Below are positions 9,102 through 16,575 of a stretch of DNA of 64,000 bases, piece by piece (position 1 is the first letter of the stretch; each line of letters begins with the position of its first letter). Location: contig NZ_LT906448.1 of assembly GCF_900186835.1 (NCBI RefSeq), forward strand, positions 1,657,501 to 1,721,500. Direction: 5' to 3'. A model generated the notes under the pieces. That model was not told the origin of the DNA. It searched no databases and was given only the letters and a program-made list of their open reading frames with translations. The position numbers were made by a program, and so were the translations under genes. Origin of the DNA: Pasteurella dagmatis (GTDB lineage Bacteria; Pseudomonadota; Gammaproteobacteria; Enterobacterales; Pasteurellaceae).

Positions 9102-9518
9102 ATGAAAAAACTATTACTTATCTCTGCAATGATTATGCTTACTGCTTGTTCAGCGCGTAATGATGCGATGTACTTACCAATTAGAGATGTGGTAAATTCA
9201 CCTGAGGCGAAACGACATTTAGAACCCAAAATTAAAATGGCATTTGCTTCAAAATTAGATGGAAAAGTCGTTGAAAAAAATGTCACAACAAGTAGATCAG
9301 CGAATGCATTTGGTAAAGATGATATTAAAGCTTGTGAAAGAGCAATGCTATCAGCCTTAATCCACTTGCAAAAAAAAGCTATTGATTTAGGAGTGACAAA
9401 AATTTCTAATATTCAAAGTAACTACAAACATCAACCATACAGTAGTTCAACTAAGTATGAATGTCACGTAGGGCACTTCCCTGCAAATGTGGCATTAAAG
9501 GCGGACTTTGTTAAATAA
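9102..9518 (+). CDS. Small periplasmic lipoprotein of the APE cluster (ApeA-like)
   Basis: This is a 138-residue lipoprotein: signal peptide MKKLLLISAMIMLTAC with the lipid-anchored Cys16, then a small periplasmic domain. The C-terminal half has a recognisable pattern: CERAM followed by an L-rich helix, SNIQSNY, SSTKYECHVG and a VALKADF end. Two further Cys (in ACERA and YECHV) could form a disulfide. Homologues in APE clusters are, to my memory, often mislabelled 'excinuclease ATPase subunit', although no ATPase motif is present. Its role is unknown. It sits between the KS-DH-KR-KS block and the apeC-like gene, 10 bases after the KS. Confidence 0.7.
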   Translation: MKKLLLISAMIMLTACSARNDAMYLPIRDVVNSPEAKRHLEPKIKMAFASKLDGKVVEKNVTTSRSANAFGKDDIKACERAMLSALIHLQKKAIDLGVTKISNIQSNYKHQPYSSSTKYECHVGHFPANVALKADFVK

Positions 9519-9537
9519 GCATTTGTTTTGAATTCCT

Positions 9538-10254
9538 ATGTTGACGTTTAATATCACAAAATTAAAAGCATACAGTGCCAACCTGACGGATGAGACACAA
9601 TGGCAAACTTGGGCAAATCAAGAATTTCGACCTCTTGAAGCAGGGATTAAATTTCCTACGCCATTAATTCCTATGATGCAAGCTCGCCGAATGGGGCTCG
9701 CTGATAAAATGGCAATTCAATTGGCGTTGGAATTGAACCAACAAGCAGAAATTGATTTTGTGGTATTTGCCAGCAGACACGGACAGCTTAACCGTACGCA
9801 TAAACTTTTGACACATTTTTTCCAACAAGATGAAATGTCACCAACAGATTTTGCCACAGCTGTACACAACGCACCTGCTGGGCAATTTAGTATTCTAGCT
9901 AAACAAACTGCACCGATAAGCTCAATCGTAGCGGAAGAAAATACATTCTGTGCATCGATATTAGAAGCATTACTTGCCTTGGACAATGGTAAAAAATCAG
10001 TTTTAGTCGTTTTCTTTGATGATCAAATTCCTGATTTTTATAAAGATTATTTTCCCGAAAATGAAATATCTGAAGCATATGCGATAGGCTTATTGCTTAC
10101 ATCAGGCAATGAATGGAAACTTTCACTTAATAGCAGTGATAAGCAAGCAACAGAATGTCAACAAGGACTCGCATTCTTACGTGCTTATTTCCAACAAAAA
10201 CGAGAATTTTCATTATATTACGAACAACAGCAATGGCAATTTTCACGCAACTAA
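9538..10254 (+). CDS. apeC: KS-like chain-length partner (ApeC-like)
   Basis: This 238-residue protein matches only the N-terminal half of a ketosynthase (Ketoacyl-synt_2 type). Landmarks are FRPLEAGIKFP, IPMMQARRMGLADKMAIQLAL and IVAEENTFCASILEALLALD. The C-terminal half with the two catalytic His is absent, so it cannot condense by itself. In known APE systems ApeC is the chain-length-factor-like partner of ApeO. Oddly, it has Cys138 (NTFCAS) at about the place of the KS active-site Cys. The start ATG at 9538 has only a weak ribosome site. Its 3' end overlaps the acyltransferase start by 22 bases. Confidence 0.8.
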   Translation: MLTFNITKLKAYSANLTDETQWQTWANQEFRPLEAGIKFPTPLIPMMQARRMGLADKMAIQLALELNQQAEIDFVVFASRHGQLNRTHKLLTHFFQQDEMSPTDFATAVHNAPAGQFSILAKQTAPISSIVAEENTFCASILEALLALDNGKKSVLVVFFDDQIPDFYKDYFPENEISEAYAIGLLLTSGNEWKLSLNSSDKQATECQQGLAFLRAYFQQKREFSLYYEQQQWQFSRN

Positions 10255-11048
10255 ATAAAGTTTGGCGACTTATTGGCACTGGTCTAGCGTTTGTTATTTT
10301 TGGACTAGGTGGACTAATTTTAGGTAACTTATGGTTTGCCTTATTACGCCTATTTTATAAAGCACCTGATATGCGTCGAAAAGCAAGTCAACGTAGTATC
10401 AGCTTTTGTTTCCGTGCATTTGTAAAAAGTCTCAAATTTTTAAAAATTATTGATTATAAAATTGAAGGTGCTGAAATTTTGCAACAAGATCAGGGCTGCT
10501 TACTTATTGCAAATCACCCTACAATTTTAGATTATGTATTAATTGGTTCAGTATTACCTGAAATGGATTGTGTAGTAAAAGAAGCCTTATTCCATAATCC
10601 ATTTTGTCGTACTGTGGTACGTTGCGCGAGCTATATTCCAAATTCTGCCGAGCCAGAAAAATTATTGGAAGCCTGCAAAGAGCGGTTAAAAAATGGCGGA
10701 AAATTTCTGATTTTCCCTGAAGGCACAAGAACACCAATGCACGCCACTGAACTTAAATTACAGCGTGGTGCAGCAAATTTGGCAATACGTTGTGAAGTTC
10801 CAATGCGAGTGATCCATATTTGTTGTGAGCCGATTAGTTTAAATCGCAGTATGCCTTGGTATAAAGTACCCGAAATAAAATCCTTTTTTTATATAAAAGT
10901 ACAACAATTAGAATCTATTACACCTTATCTTGAAGAGAGCATACCGCCCTCTAAAGCAGTAAGAAGGCTAAATAATCATTTAACACATATTTTAAAACCA
11001 TCCGATGAAATGGTAGCGATCACAAGGAGCTTATCTTGCAAACATTAG
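10233..11048 (+). CDS. PlsC-type (LPLAT) acyltransferase (ApeD-like)
   Basis: This 271-residue membrane acyltransferase has the PlsC motifs: N94-H95-x4-D100 (ANHPTILDY) and FPEGTR (161-166), after an N-terminal hydrophobic segment around residues 12-42. It probably transfers an acyl chain from ACP or CoA to a glycerol- or sugar-phosphate acceptor at the inner membrane, for example to anchor the polyene in a lipid. I chose the ATG at 10233, which overlaps apeC by 22 bases; an upstream in-frame start would add 26 residues that are only an out-of-frame reading of apeC. The 3' end overlaps the first ACP by 13 bases. Confidence 0.82.
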   Translation: MAIFTQLNKVWRLIGTGLAFVIFGLGGLILGNLWFALLRLFYKAPDMRRKASQRSISFCFRAFVKSLKFLKIIDYKIEGAEILQQDQGCLLIANHPTILDYVLIGSVLPEMDCVVKEALFHNPFCRTVVRCASYIPNSAEPEKLLEACKERLKNGGKFLIFPEGTRTPMHATELKLQRGAANLAIRCEVPMRVIHICCEPISLNRSMPWYKVPEIKSFFYIKVQQLESITPYLEESIPPSKAVRRLNNHLTHILKPSDEMVAITRSLSCKH

Positions 11049-11296
11049 AAAATGAAATCAAACAACTGATTATTGATTCTCTGAATTTAGAAGATCTTTC
11101 AATTGATGAGATTGAAACAGAAATGCCATTATTTAATGAGGGATTAGGATTAGATTCCATTGATGCCTTAGAGCTTGGATTGGCTATTAAAAATAAATTT
11201 AAAGTACAACTTAACGCTGAAAATGAAGAAGTACATCAGCATTTCTACTCGGTAAAAACATTAGCGGATTTTATTCGCTCACAATACGAGGTATAA
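11036..11296 (+). CDS. apeE: Acyl carrier protein 1 (ApeE-like)
   Basis: This is an 86-residue acyl carrier protein. The phosphopantetheine site is Ser41 in GLDSIDALEL, and the acidic four-helix pattern is typical. The start codon is TTG at 11036, supported by AAGGAG 8 to 13 bases upstream. The gene overlaps the acyltransferase end by 13 bases, so coupling is expected. In APE systems one ACP carries the starter or intermediates and the second carries the growing chain; which does which cannot be read from sequence. No phosphopantetheinyl transferase lies in the cluster, so the host enzyme must act. Confidence 0.9.
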   Translation: MQTLENEIKQLIIDSLNLEDLSIDEIETEMPLFNEGLGLDSIDALELGLAIKNKFKVQLNAENEEVHQHFYSVKTLADFIRSQYEV

Positions 11297-11297
11297 A

Positions 11298-11549
11298 ATG
11301 GATAAAAATGAAATTTTTGAACAAATTAAAGTCTATTTAGAAGAACTATTTGATATTGATCCAAGCACCGTTACCCTAGAATCACACATTGTTGATGATC
11401 TTGAGTTAGACAGTATTGATGCGGTTGATCTGATTGTACATTTACAAAATAAAATTAAAAAACGTGTTAGCCCTGAAAATTTCAAAAATGTAAGAACTAT
11501 CGGGGATATTGTTGATGTAATTGAGCAATTATGGAATAAAGATCAATAA
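11298..11549 (+). CDS. apeF: Acyl carrier protein 2 (ApeF-like)
   Basis: This is an 83-residue acyl carrier protein with Ser39 in ELDSIDAVDL as the phosphopantetheine site. It is closer to FabC-type ACP than the first one (DPSTVTLESHIVDDL opening). It starts one base after the first ACP stop and is followed without a gap by the GTG of the next gene. Two ACPs side by side are the rule in aryl-polyene clusters. Both differ from each other along most of their length, so they are not a recent tandem duplication. Confidence 0.9.
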   Translation: MDKNEIFEQIKVYLEELFDIDPSTVTLESHIVDDLELDSIDAVDLIVHLQNKIKKRVSPENFKNVRTIGDIVDVIEQLWNKDQ

Positions 11550-12125
11550 GTGAATAAATTAGCGAATTTATTGCTATCTATACTAATTGTTGCCTATCCA
11601 TTTCTCATTTTTTTTAGCTTAGATAGGCTCCCTTTAAACGCAATTGTAACTTGCTTATTTGCTTTATTTATTTTGCGTTTATTATTTGTATTTAGAGCGA
11701 AAAAACAGATCAACTACCTAAAATATTTTGCTTTATTATCTGCAATACTTGGTTGTGTACTTTCATTATTTGCTTTAGTGTCACAAAGTGAAAACAGCTT
11801 ACTATTTTATCCAGTTATAATGAATATTATTGCGTTTGTAATCTTTGGCTTTAGCTTACTGTATCCTCCAAGTATTATTGAACTGTTTGCTCGCTTAGTT
11901 AATAAAAACCTCCCTGATCAAGCTATAAATTATACACGAAATGTCACGATAACTTGGTGCATTTTCTTTATCATTAACGGAAGTATTGCATTTATTACTG
12001 TGCTTTCAAATGACCTTTCTCTATGGACTTGGTATAACGGATTAATTAGCTACATTTTAATGGGGATTCTCTTTATTATTGAATTTTGTATTCGCCAATA
12101 TGTTAAACGAAAACTCACACACTAA
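11550..12125 (+). CDS. Integral membrane protein of the APE cluster (ApeG-like, COG4648-like)
   Basis: This 191-residue protein has about five or six predicted membrane helices and short loops. The stretch LYPPSIIELFARL and the later NYTRNVTITWCIFFIINGSI resemble the COG4648 membrane proteins that follow the ACPs in APE clusters. No catalytic motif is seen and the function is unknown to me. The start is GTG at 11550, directly after the ACP2 stop. The 3' end overlaps the AMP-ligase start by 26 bases. Confidence 0.72.
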   Translation: MNKLANLLLSILIVAYPFLIFFSLDRLPLNAIVTCLFALFILRLLFVFRAKKQINYLKYFALLSAILGCVLSLFALVSQSENSLLFYPVIMNIIAFVIFGFSLLYPPSIIELFARLVNKNLPDQAINYTRNVTITWCIFFIINGSIAFITVLSNDLSLWTWYNGLISYILMGILFIIEFCIRQYVKRKLTH

Positions 12126-13509
12126 GTTGAATACACAGCTCACTAAACAGTTTTTAGTAAGCCAAGATCAACTTGTTCCACTAAAACAAATGCTTTATCA
12201 AATGCGTAACAAAGATGATCTGATTTGTATCGGTGAAAAACGACTTTACACTTGGCAAGATTTAAAAAGCCATACGGCATTTTTGGTTCAGCAACTTGAA
12301 TCTCATCCAGCAGAACAACAAATCGCACTGGTTTTTAAAAGTGGTTTTTTAATGTTATGTGGTTTATTCGCCGCATTACATTGCAAGCGTAAAATTGTGC
12401 TACCTTCATTACAAACAGTAGCTCATTTAAAAGATATTCGTGAGCATTTTTCTCTGCTCTGTACTGATGATGAAACGTTCCTCACTGCTCTAAACAACCC
12501 AGTCTGCCTATTTCAATGTGGTAATACAGCACCAATAGATAACCTTACAATGCCAAAGATTAATGATAATGAAGCAGAAATTTTACTCTTTACTTCTGGC
12601 AGTACGGGAAAACCAAAAATCATTGAAAAATACGTACACCTTTTTGATCGCCAAATTGCGGTTGAGTACAAACTGTTAAAAGAAAGAATTCAAGGATCAG
12701 TGATGTATTCAACTGTTAATCATAATCATCTACTTGGCTTAATGTACCGCTTATTACAACCTTTTGCCTTTAGAATGCCATTTTTTGAATACAGTTTAGT
12801 CATTCCAGAACAATTACAAAAAATTGATACCGATTATACACTTATTAGTAGCCCCGCATTCTTACGCTTTTTAGATCCAAACTTAGCTTATCCCCAAGCA
12901 AGAGTCATTTTTTCATCGGGAGGAAAGCTACCAACAAAGAGCGGTCAAAATGCACAAAATTTATTACAATGTGAAGTCATGGAATTCTACGGTTCAAGTG
13001 AAACGAGTGCAATTGCGTATCGTTCATTCCCACAGCAAAACTGGTTCTTACTTGAGGGTATCGAATTCAAACAACACGAAAAAGATGAATGTTTAATGAT
13101 ATCATCGCCATTCTTACTTTCATCAGAATGGTATAAATTAGAAGATAAAGTGCGGTTAAATTCTGATAGTTTTGAATTATTAGGACGCATCGATCGAGTC
13201 GCTAAAATAGGGGATAAACGCGTATCTCTCACACAAATAGAGTATTTGTGTTTAGAACTCTCAGAAATTGAAGAAGTCAAAGCCTTAGTAATTAGCGATG
13301 AAATTCGAGAAAGTGTTGGCATTGTCGCAGTCTTATCAGAACAATATCGCCATTTAACGAATAAAGAAGCACTGGCATTATTACGTCAGCATTTACGCTA
13401 TCGTATAGAATTGATTGCATTGCCACGTAAAATTCGTTGTGTTGAATTTATGCCAATGAATGAACAAGGAAAATTAAATTTACAGCAACTAGGACGCCTA
13501 TTTGAATGA
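12100..13509 (+). CDS. apeH: AMP-dependent ligase loading the starter onto ACP (ApeH-like)
   Basis: This 469-residue ANL-family adenylating enzyme has the phosphate loop FTSGSTGKPK (residues 164-173), YGSSETS (297-303) as the A5 motif, and LGRIDRVAKIGDKRVS, the hinge region near the C-terminal domain. In known APE clusters this enzyme activates 4-hydroxybenzoate (or a related aryl acid) and loads it on an ACP. The substrate here cannot be read. I chose ATG 12100; a TTG at 12079 would add 7 residues and lacks a well-spaced ribosome site. It overlaps the upstream membrane gene and the next gene (ATGA at 13506). Confidence 0.82.
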   Translation: MLNENSHTKLNTQLTKQFLVSQDQLVPLKQMLYQMRNKDDLICIGEKRLYTWQDLKSHTAFLVQQLESHPAEQQIALVFKSGFLMLCGLFAALHCKRKIVLPSLQTVAHLKDIREHFSLLCTDDETFLTALNNPVCLFQCGNTAPIDNLTMPKINDNEAEILLFTSGSTGKPKIIEKYVHLFDRQIAVEYKLLKERIQGSVMYSTVNHNHLLGLMYRLLQPFAFRMPFFEYSLVIPEQLQKIDTDYTLISSPAFLRFLDPNLAYPQARVIFSSGGKLPTKSGQNAQNLLQCEVMEFYGSSETSAIAYRSFPQQNWFLLEGIEFKQHEKDECLMISSPFLLSSEWYKLEDKVRLNSDSFELLGRIDRVAKIGDKRVSLTQIEYLCLELSEIEEVKALVISDEIRESVGIVAVLSEQYRHLTNKEALALLRQHLRYRIELIALPRKIRCVEFMPMNEQGKLNLQQLGRLFE

Positions 13510-13841
13510 TCTTACCTGAATATCAATTACAAAAATGTACTGATCATGAACTTGAAGTGATCTGTTTTTTTCACTCGGACTATCCTTATTTTGAAGGACA
13601 TTTTCCTAATTTACCTATTCTTGCTGGCGTTGTTCAGCTTGGTTTAGTGTACGAGTTTATTCAACAATATTGGCGACAAGATATACGTCTGAATCCGATT
13701 AAACAAGTAAAATATCAGAAATTACTTTTCCCTGAAAATACGTTAGTGTTACAGGTGAAAAAAGAAACTAACAAAAAGCGTATTACGTTTGAATATCGCT
13801 GTGGTGATACTACAATTAGCTCTGGAATTTTTAGCCTATGA
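13506..13841 (+). CDS. apeI: Small hotdog dehydratase (ApeI-like)
   Basis: This is a 111-residue hotdog domain related to FabZ/FabA. FEGHFPNLPILAGVVQLGLV holds the catalytic-type His in GHFP, just as in FabZ. It overlaps the ligase by four bases (ATGA) and the next gene by four bases. In characterised APE systems ApeI and ApeP form a dehydratase heterocomplex, so this protein and the one at 6633-7103 are expected to work together although they lie 6 kb apart. Some annotation pipelines may call it 3-hydroxymyristoyl/hydroxydecanoyl-ACP dehydratase. Confidence 0.83.
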   Translation: MILPEYQLQKCTDHELEVICFFHSDYPYFEGHFPNLPILAGVVQLGLVYEFIQQYWRQDIRLNPIKQVKYQKLLFPENTLVLQVKKETNKKRITFEYRCGDTTISSGIFSL

Positions 13842-14581
13842 CAAATTATCGCCCTTGTGTTGTCATCCCTTGCTATAACCACTCTAAATTTATGCCGAAA
13901 GTGCTTGAGCAATTAGCAACATTTAATTTGCCTATTTTTGTATTAGATGACTGCTCGGATTCATATAATCAGCAACTGCTCGTACAACTACAACAACAAT
14001 ACCAATTTGAGTTGTATTCACACCCTGAAAATTTAGGTAAAGGTGCGGCAATTAAGACCGCACTTCATTGGGCTTCATTTAACGGTTACAGCCATATTTT
14101 ACAAGTCGATGCTGATGGCCAGCACAATTTGTCAGATATTCCATTATTGCTTGAAAAAAGTAAACAGCAGCCTGATTCGCTTATTTCAGGTAAACCTATT
14201 TATGATGAATCAGTGCCGAAAATTCGCTATTACGGGCGTTATTTAACTCATTTTTGGGTGTGGCTAGAAACTTTATCTTTTAATATTCAAGACAGTTTAT
14301 GCGGATTTCGGATTTACCCAGTCATGCCAACATTATCAATTATTCAGCACGTTTATACTGGTAACCGTATGCAATTTGATATTGAAATTATCGTGCAATA
14401 TTATTGGCGAATGCAGAAAAAAGTAGCCTTTATTCCAACGAAGGTGATTTATCCTGAAGAAGGCGTGTCACACTTTGACCAACTGTGGGATAATGTACGT
14501 TTGACTAAAATGCACTTCCGCTTATTTCCACAATTTCTGTATCATATTCCATCACTATTAAAAAAGAAGAATAATGAATAA
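13838..14581 (+). CDS. Family 2 glycosyltransferase (N-terminal half of ApeJ-like function)
   Basis: This is a 247-residue GT2 enzyme. CVVIPCYNH opens the GT-A fold, NLGKGAAIKTAL resembles dolichyl-phosphate mannose synthases, and VDADGQ (90-95) is the metal-binding DxD region. It probably moves a sugar from an activated donor to the lipid-linked product or its anchor. The ATG overlaps the dehydratase stop by four bases, and the 3' end overlaps the next acyltransferase by eight. In canonical APE clusters a single large ApeJ is, to my memory, a glycosyltransferase-acyltransferase fusion; here the two activities are separate genes. Confidence 0.84.
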   Translation: MTNYRPCVVIPCYNHSKFMPKVLEQLATFNLPIFVLDDCSDSYNQQLLVQLQQQYQFELYSHPENLGKGAAIKTALHWASFNGYSHILQVDADGQHNLSDIPLLLEKSKQQPDSLISGKPIYDESVPKIRYYGRYLTHFWVWLETLSFNIQDSLCGFRIYPVMPTLSIIQHVYTGNRMQFDIEIIVQYYWRMQKKVAFIPTKVIYPEEGVSHFDQLWDNVRLTKMHFRLFPQFLYHIPSLLKKKNNE

Positions 14582-15515
14582 AAACCAACATTGGTCAGCA
14601 ATGTCTGAAACAGGCACAAAACTTGGTATTCAAATTCTCCTCTTTATTTATATGCTGTTTGGGAGAAAGGGATTCCGTCTATTACTTCGCCCTGTGATCT
14701 TTTACTACTGGTTGTTTTCACGCAAACATCGACAAGCCTCAAAGCAATATTTACAGAAACTTAAAGCAACTTATCCTGTACTTGCTAATAATTCAAAACT
14801 CAATAGTTTCAATCACCTAACTTATTTCGCAGAAAGCCTTTTACATAAAATTATGGCTTGGAAAGGAAATATACAGTTGTCCGACTTGCATTTTCATTTG
14901 CCTCCACAATTGGCAGATAAGGGAGATTTACGTAGCGTAATGCTATTAGGTTCACACCTTGGCGATTTAGAATTATGTCGTGCATTAAGTACACAAATTC
15001 CAAATATAAAAGTGACCGCACTTGTGTTTACTAAGCACGCAATGCGTTTCAATGAAATTCTGAAAGAATATCAATCAACCCAGCAAGGTGAATTTGACTT
15101 ATTACAAGTTGACGAAATTTCTCCGGCAACTTTGATTCTGTTACAACAACGTATTGAGCAAGGACATATTATTGTGATTGTGGGTGATCGCACTAGTATC
15201 CAAGGTCAAAGCCAAAATAACAGCTATCGTACAACATTTCTTGGTGAAAAAGCTGATTTTCCACAAGGACCTTATATTCTTGCGCATTTGTTAAAAGTCC
15301 CTGTGTATTTAATCTTTGCTCTACGTCACCCTACTGAAACCGGAAAATTTGATCTTTATTTAGAAAATTTTGCAGATCAAGTTCATCTTCCTCGTCGAGC
15401 AAGAGAAAATCATGGTGTGCAACCTTATGTGGAAAAATATGTCCAACGTTTGGAACATTATTGTCAACATTCACCGCTTGAGTGGTTTAATTTTTATGAT
15501 TTTTGGCGGAAATAA
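14574..15515 (+). CDS. LpxL/HtrB-family acyltransferase (C-terminal half of ApeJ-like function)
   Basis: This is a 313-residue acyltransferase of the lipid A late-acyltransferase family. One N-terminal membrane segment covers roughly residues 18-48, and the HX4E active site is H128-L-G-D-L-E133 in LLGSHLGDLELC. Later landmarks are VGDRTS and FPQGPYILAHLLKVPVYLIF. It likely transfers the polyene or a fatty acyl chain from ACP to a lipid or glycolipid acceptor at the inner membrane. It overlaps the glycosyltransferase by eight bases and directly abuts the thioesterase. It is not the housekeeping lpxL/lpxM, given the cluster context. Confidence 0.85.
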   Translation: MNKNQHWSAMSETGTKLGIQILLFIYMLFGRKGFRLLLRPVIFYYWLFSRKHRQASKQYLQKLKATYPVLANNSKLNSFNHLTYFAESLLHKIMAWKGNIQLSDLHFHLPPQLADKGDLRSVMLLGSHLGDLELCRALSTQIPNIKVTALVFTKHAMRFNEILKEYQSTQQGEFDLLQVDEISPATLILLQQRIEQGHIIVIVGDRTSIQGQSQNNSYRTTFLGEKADFPQGPYILAHLLKVPVYLIFALRHPTETGKFDLYLENFADQVHLPRRARENHGVQPYVEKYVQRLEHYCQHSPLEWFNFYDFWRK

Positions 15516-15965
15516 ATGAAACGAAATATTCCTGTACTCATTAGCCATCGCACTGATCTCAAACCTGCATTTCAAGATCTGGATATTATGAACGTTGTAT
15601 GGCACGGGCGTTATTGGCAATTTATTGAAACCGCACGTAATGCGCTTTTTCAAAAAATCGGCTACGGCTATCCAGAAATGATTACGACGGGTTACCAATA
15701 TCCAATTGTGCAAGCAGACATTAAATATATCCGCCCAATTACGTTGGAACAGGATTTTTATATTATTTCTGATTTGCTCGAATTTGAAAATCGCATCAAA
15801 ATCAAATTCCGTTTTTACGACAATAAAACTGACCAACTGTTATGCGAAGCCTCAAGTACACAAGTGGCAATGGTAACAGGTGAACAACATCTGCAATTTG
15901 TCACGCCAGAATGTTGGCAAAGTAAAGTGCGGTCAATTTTAGAAGAGAATCCAAATGAAATTTAA
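15516..15965 (+). CDS. apeK: 4HBT-type acyl-ACP/CoA thioesterase (ApeK-like)
   Basis: This 149-residue hotdog thioesterase carries the 4-hydroxybenzoyl-CoA thioesterase pattern: an Asp-containing loop followed by VVWHGRYWQFIETARN. It may release stalled or finished chains from ACP. It abuts the previous stop without a gap (ATG at 15516) and overlaps the LolA-like gene by 11 bases. An uptake signal lies at 15925-15933 inside the reading frame. In studied APE systems the thioesterase ApeK is not essential for chain building but is always near the acyltransferase; I cannot tell its substrate. Confidence 0.83.
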   Translation: MKRNIPVLISHRTDLKPAFQDLDIMNVVWHGRYWQFIETARNALFQKIGYGYPEMITTGYQYPIVQADIKYIRPITLEQDFYIISDLLEFENRIKIKFRFYDNKTDQLLCEASSTQVAMVTGEQHLQFVTPECWQSKVRSILEENPNEI

Positions 15966-16575
15966 TTATAGAAAGGCATATCAGCCACTATTAGCACTAT
16001 CAGCTTGTTTATTCCCCTTCTTTAGCAACGCAAGTCTCATGCAAATTCAACATAATTTAGCGATTTTTCCGCTATTTCAATGTGAATTTAGCCAAACTCG
16101 TCAGCTAAAAGAAATGAACCTGAATTTACAATCCAGTGGTGAGTTTATACTATCACAACAAAAAGGCGTTATTTGGCAACAAACGGCGCCTTTCCCACAA
16201 ACCATAGTGATGACTGAAAAACAAATTTATCAATCCGTAATGGGGGCAGTACAAATCATTTCAGCCAAAGATCAACCACAATTATTTCATTTTACCCAAC
16301 TAATGTCAGATATATTACAAGGCAATTGGCAGGCATTAGGTGATTATTTTGTTCTACAAAGCCAACCCGCTCAAGAATCAGAATGGCAAGTGCTGCTAAC
16401 GCCGAAGAAATCGCCTTTCCAACAGATTTTTAACCAAATCACCTTAACGGGTGACAAAATCATTAAATCTGTTCTGATTCAAGATAAGCAAGGTGACAAT
16501 ACTCATTTACAATTCCAACATTGTAAAGCTTTAAAAACATTAACCGATGAACAAGAAAAACTTCTGGCACAATAA
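15955..16575 (+). CDS. LolA-like periplasmic carrier (ApeL-like)
   Basis: This is a 206-residue protein with a signal peptide (hydrophobic residues about 11-25, likely cleavage after SNA) and a LolA/LolB-type incomplete beta-barrel domain. Landmarks are FSQTRQLKEM, SGEFILSQQKGVIWQQTAPF and the hydrophobic binding sheet. It is predicted to carry the lipid-like product from the inner to the outer membrane, in step with the MMPL exporter next door. It overlaps both neighbours (11 and 29 bases). It is distinct from housekeeping LolA, which carries lipoproteins. Confidence 0.82.
   Translation: MKFNYRKAYQPLLALSACLFPFFSNASLMQIQHNLAIFPLFQCEFSQTRQLKEMNLNLQSSGEFILSQQKGVIWQQTAPFPQTIVMTEKQIYQSVMGAVQIISAKDQPQLFHFTQLMSDILQGNWQALGDYFVLQSQPAQESEWQVLLTPKKSPFQQIFNQITLTGDKIIKSVLIQDKQGDNTHLQFQHCKALKTLTDEQEKLLAQ

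Noticed and set aside
10155..10232. Upstream start for the PlsC-type acyltransferase
   Set aside because: It would add 26 residues read across the end of the chain-length-partner gene, with no family match; the ATG at 10233 precedes the hydrophobic N-terminus.
12079..12099. TTG start giving the AMP-ligase seven extra residues
   Set aside because: No well-spaced ribosome site; the extension is an out-of-frame reading of the upstream membrane gene. ATG 12100 is preferred, though not certain.
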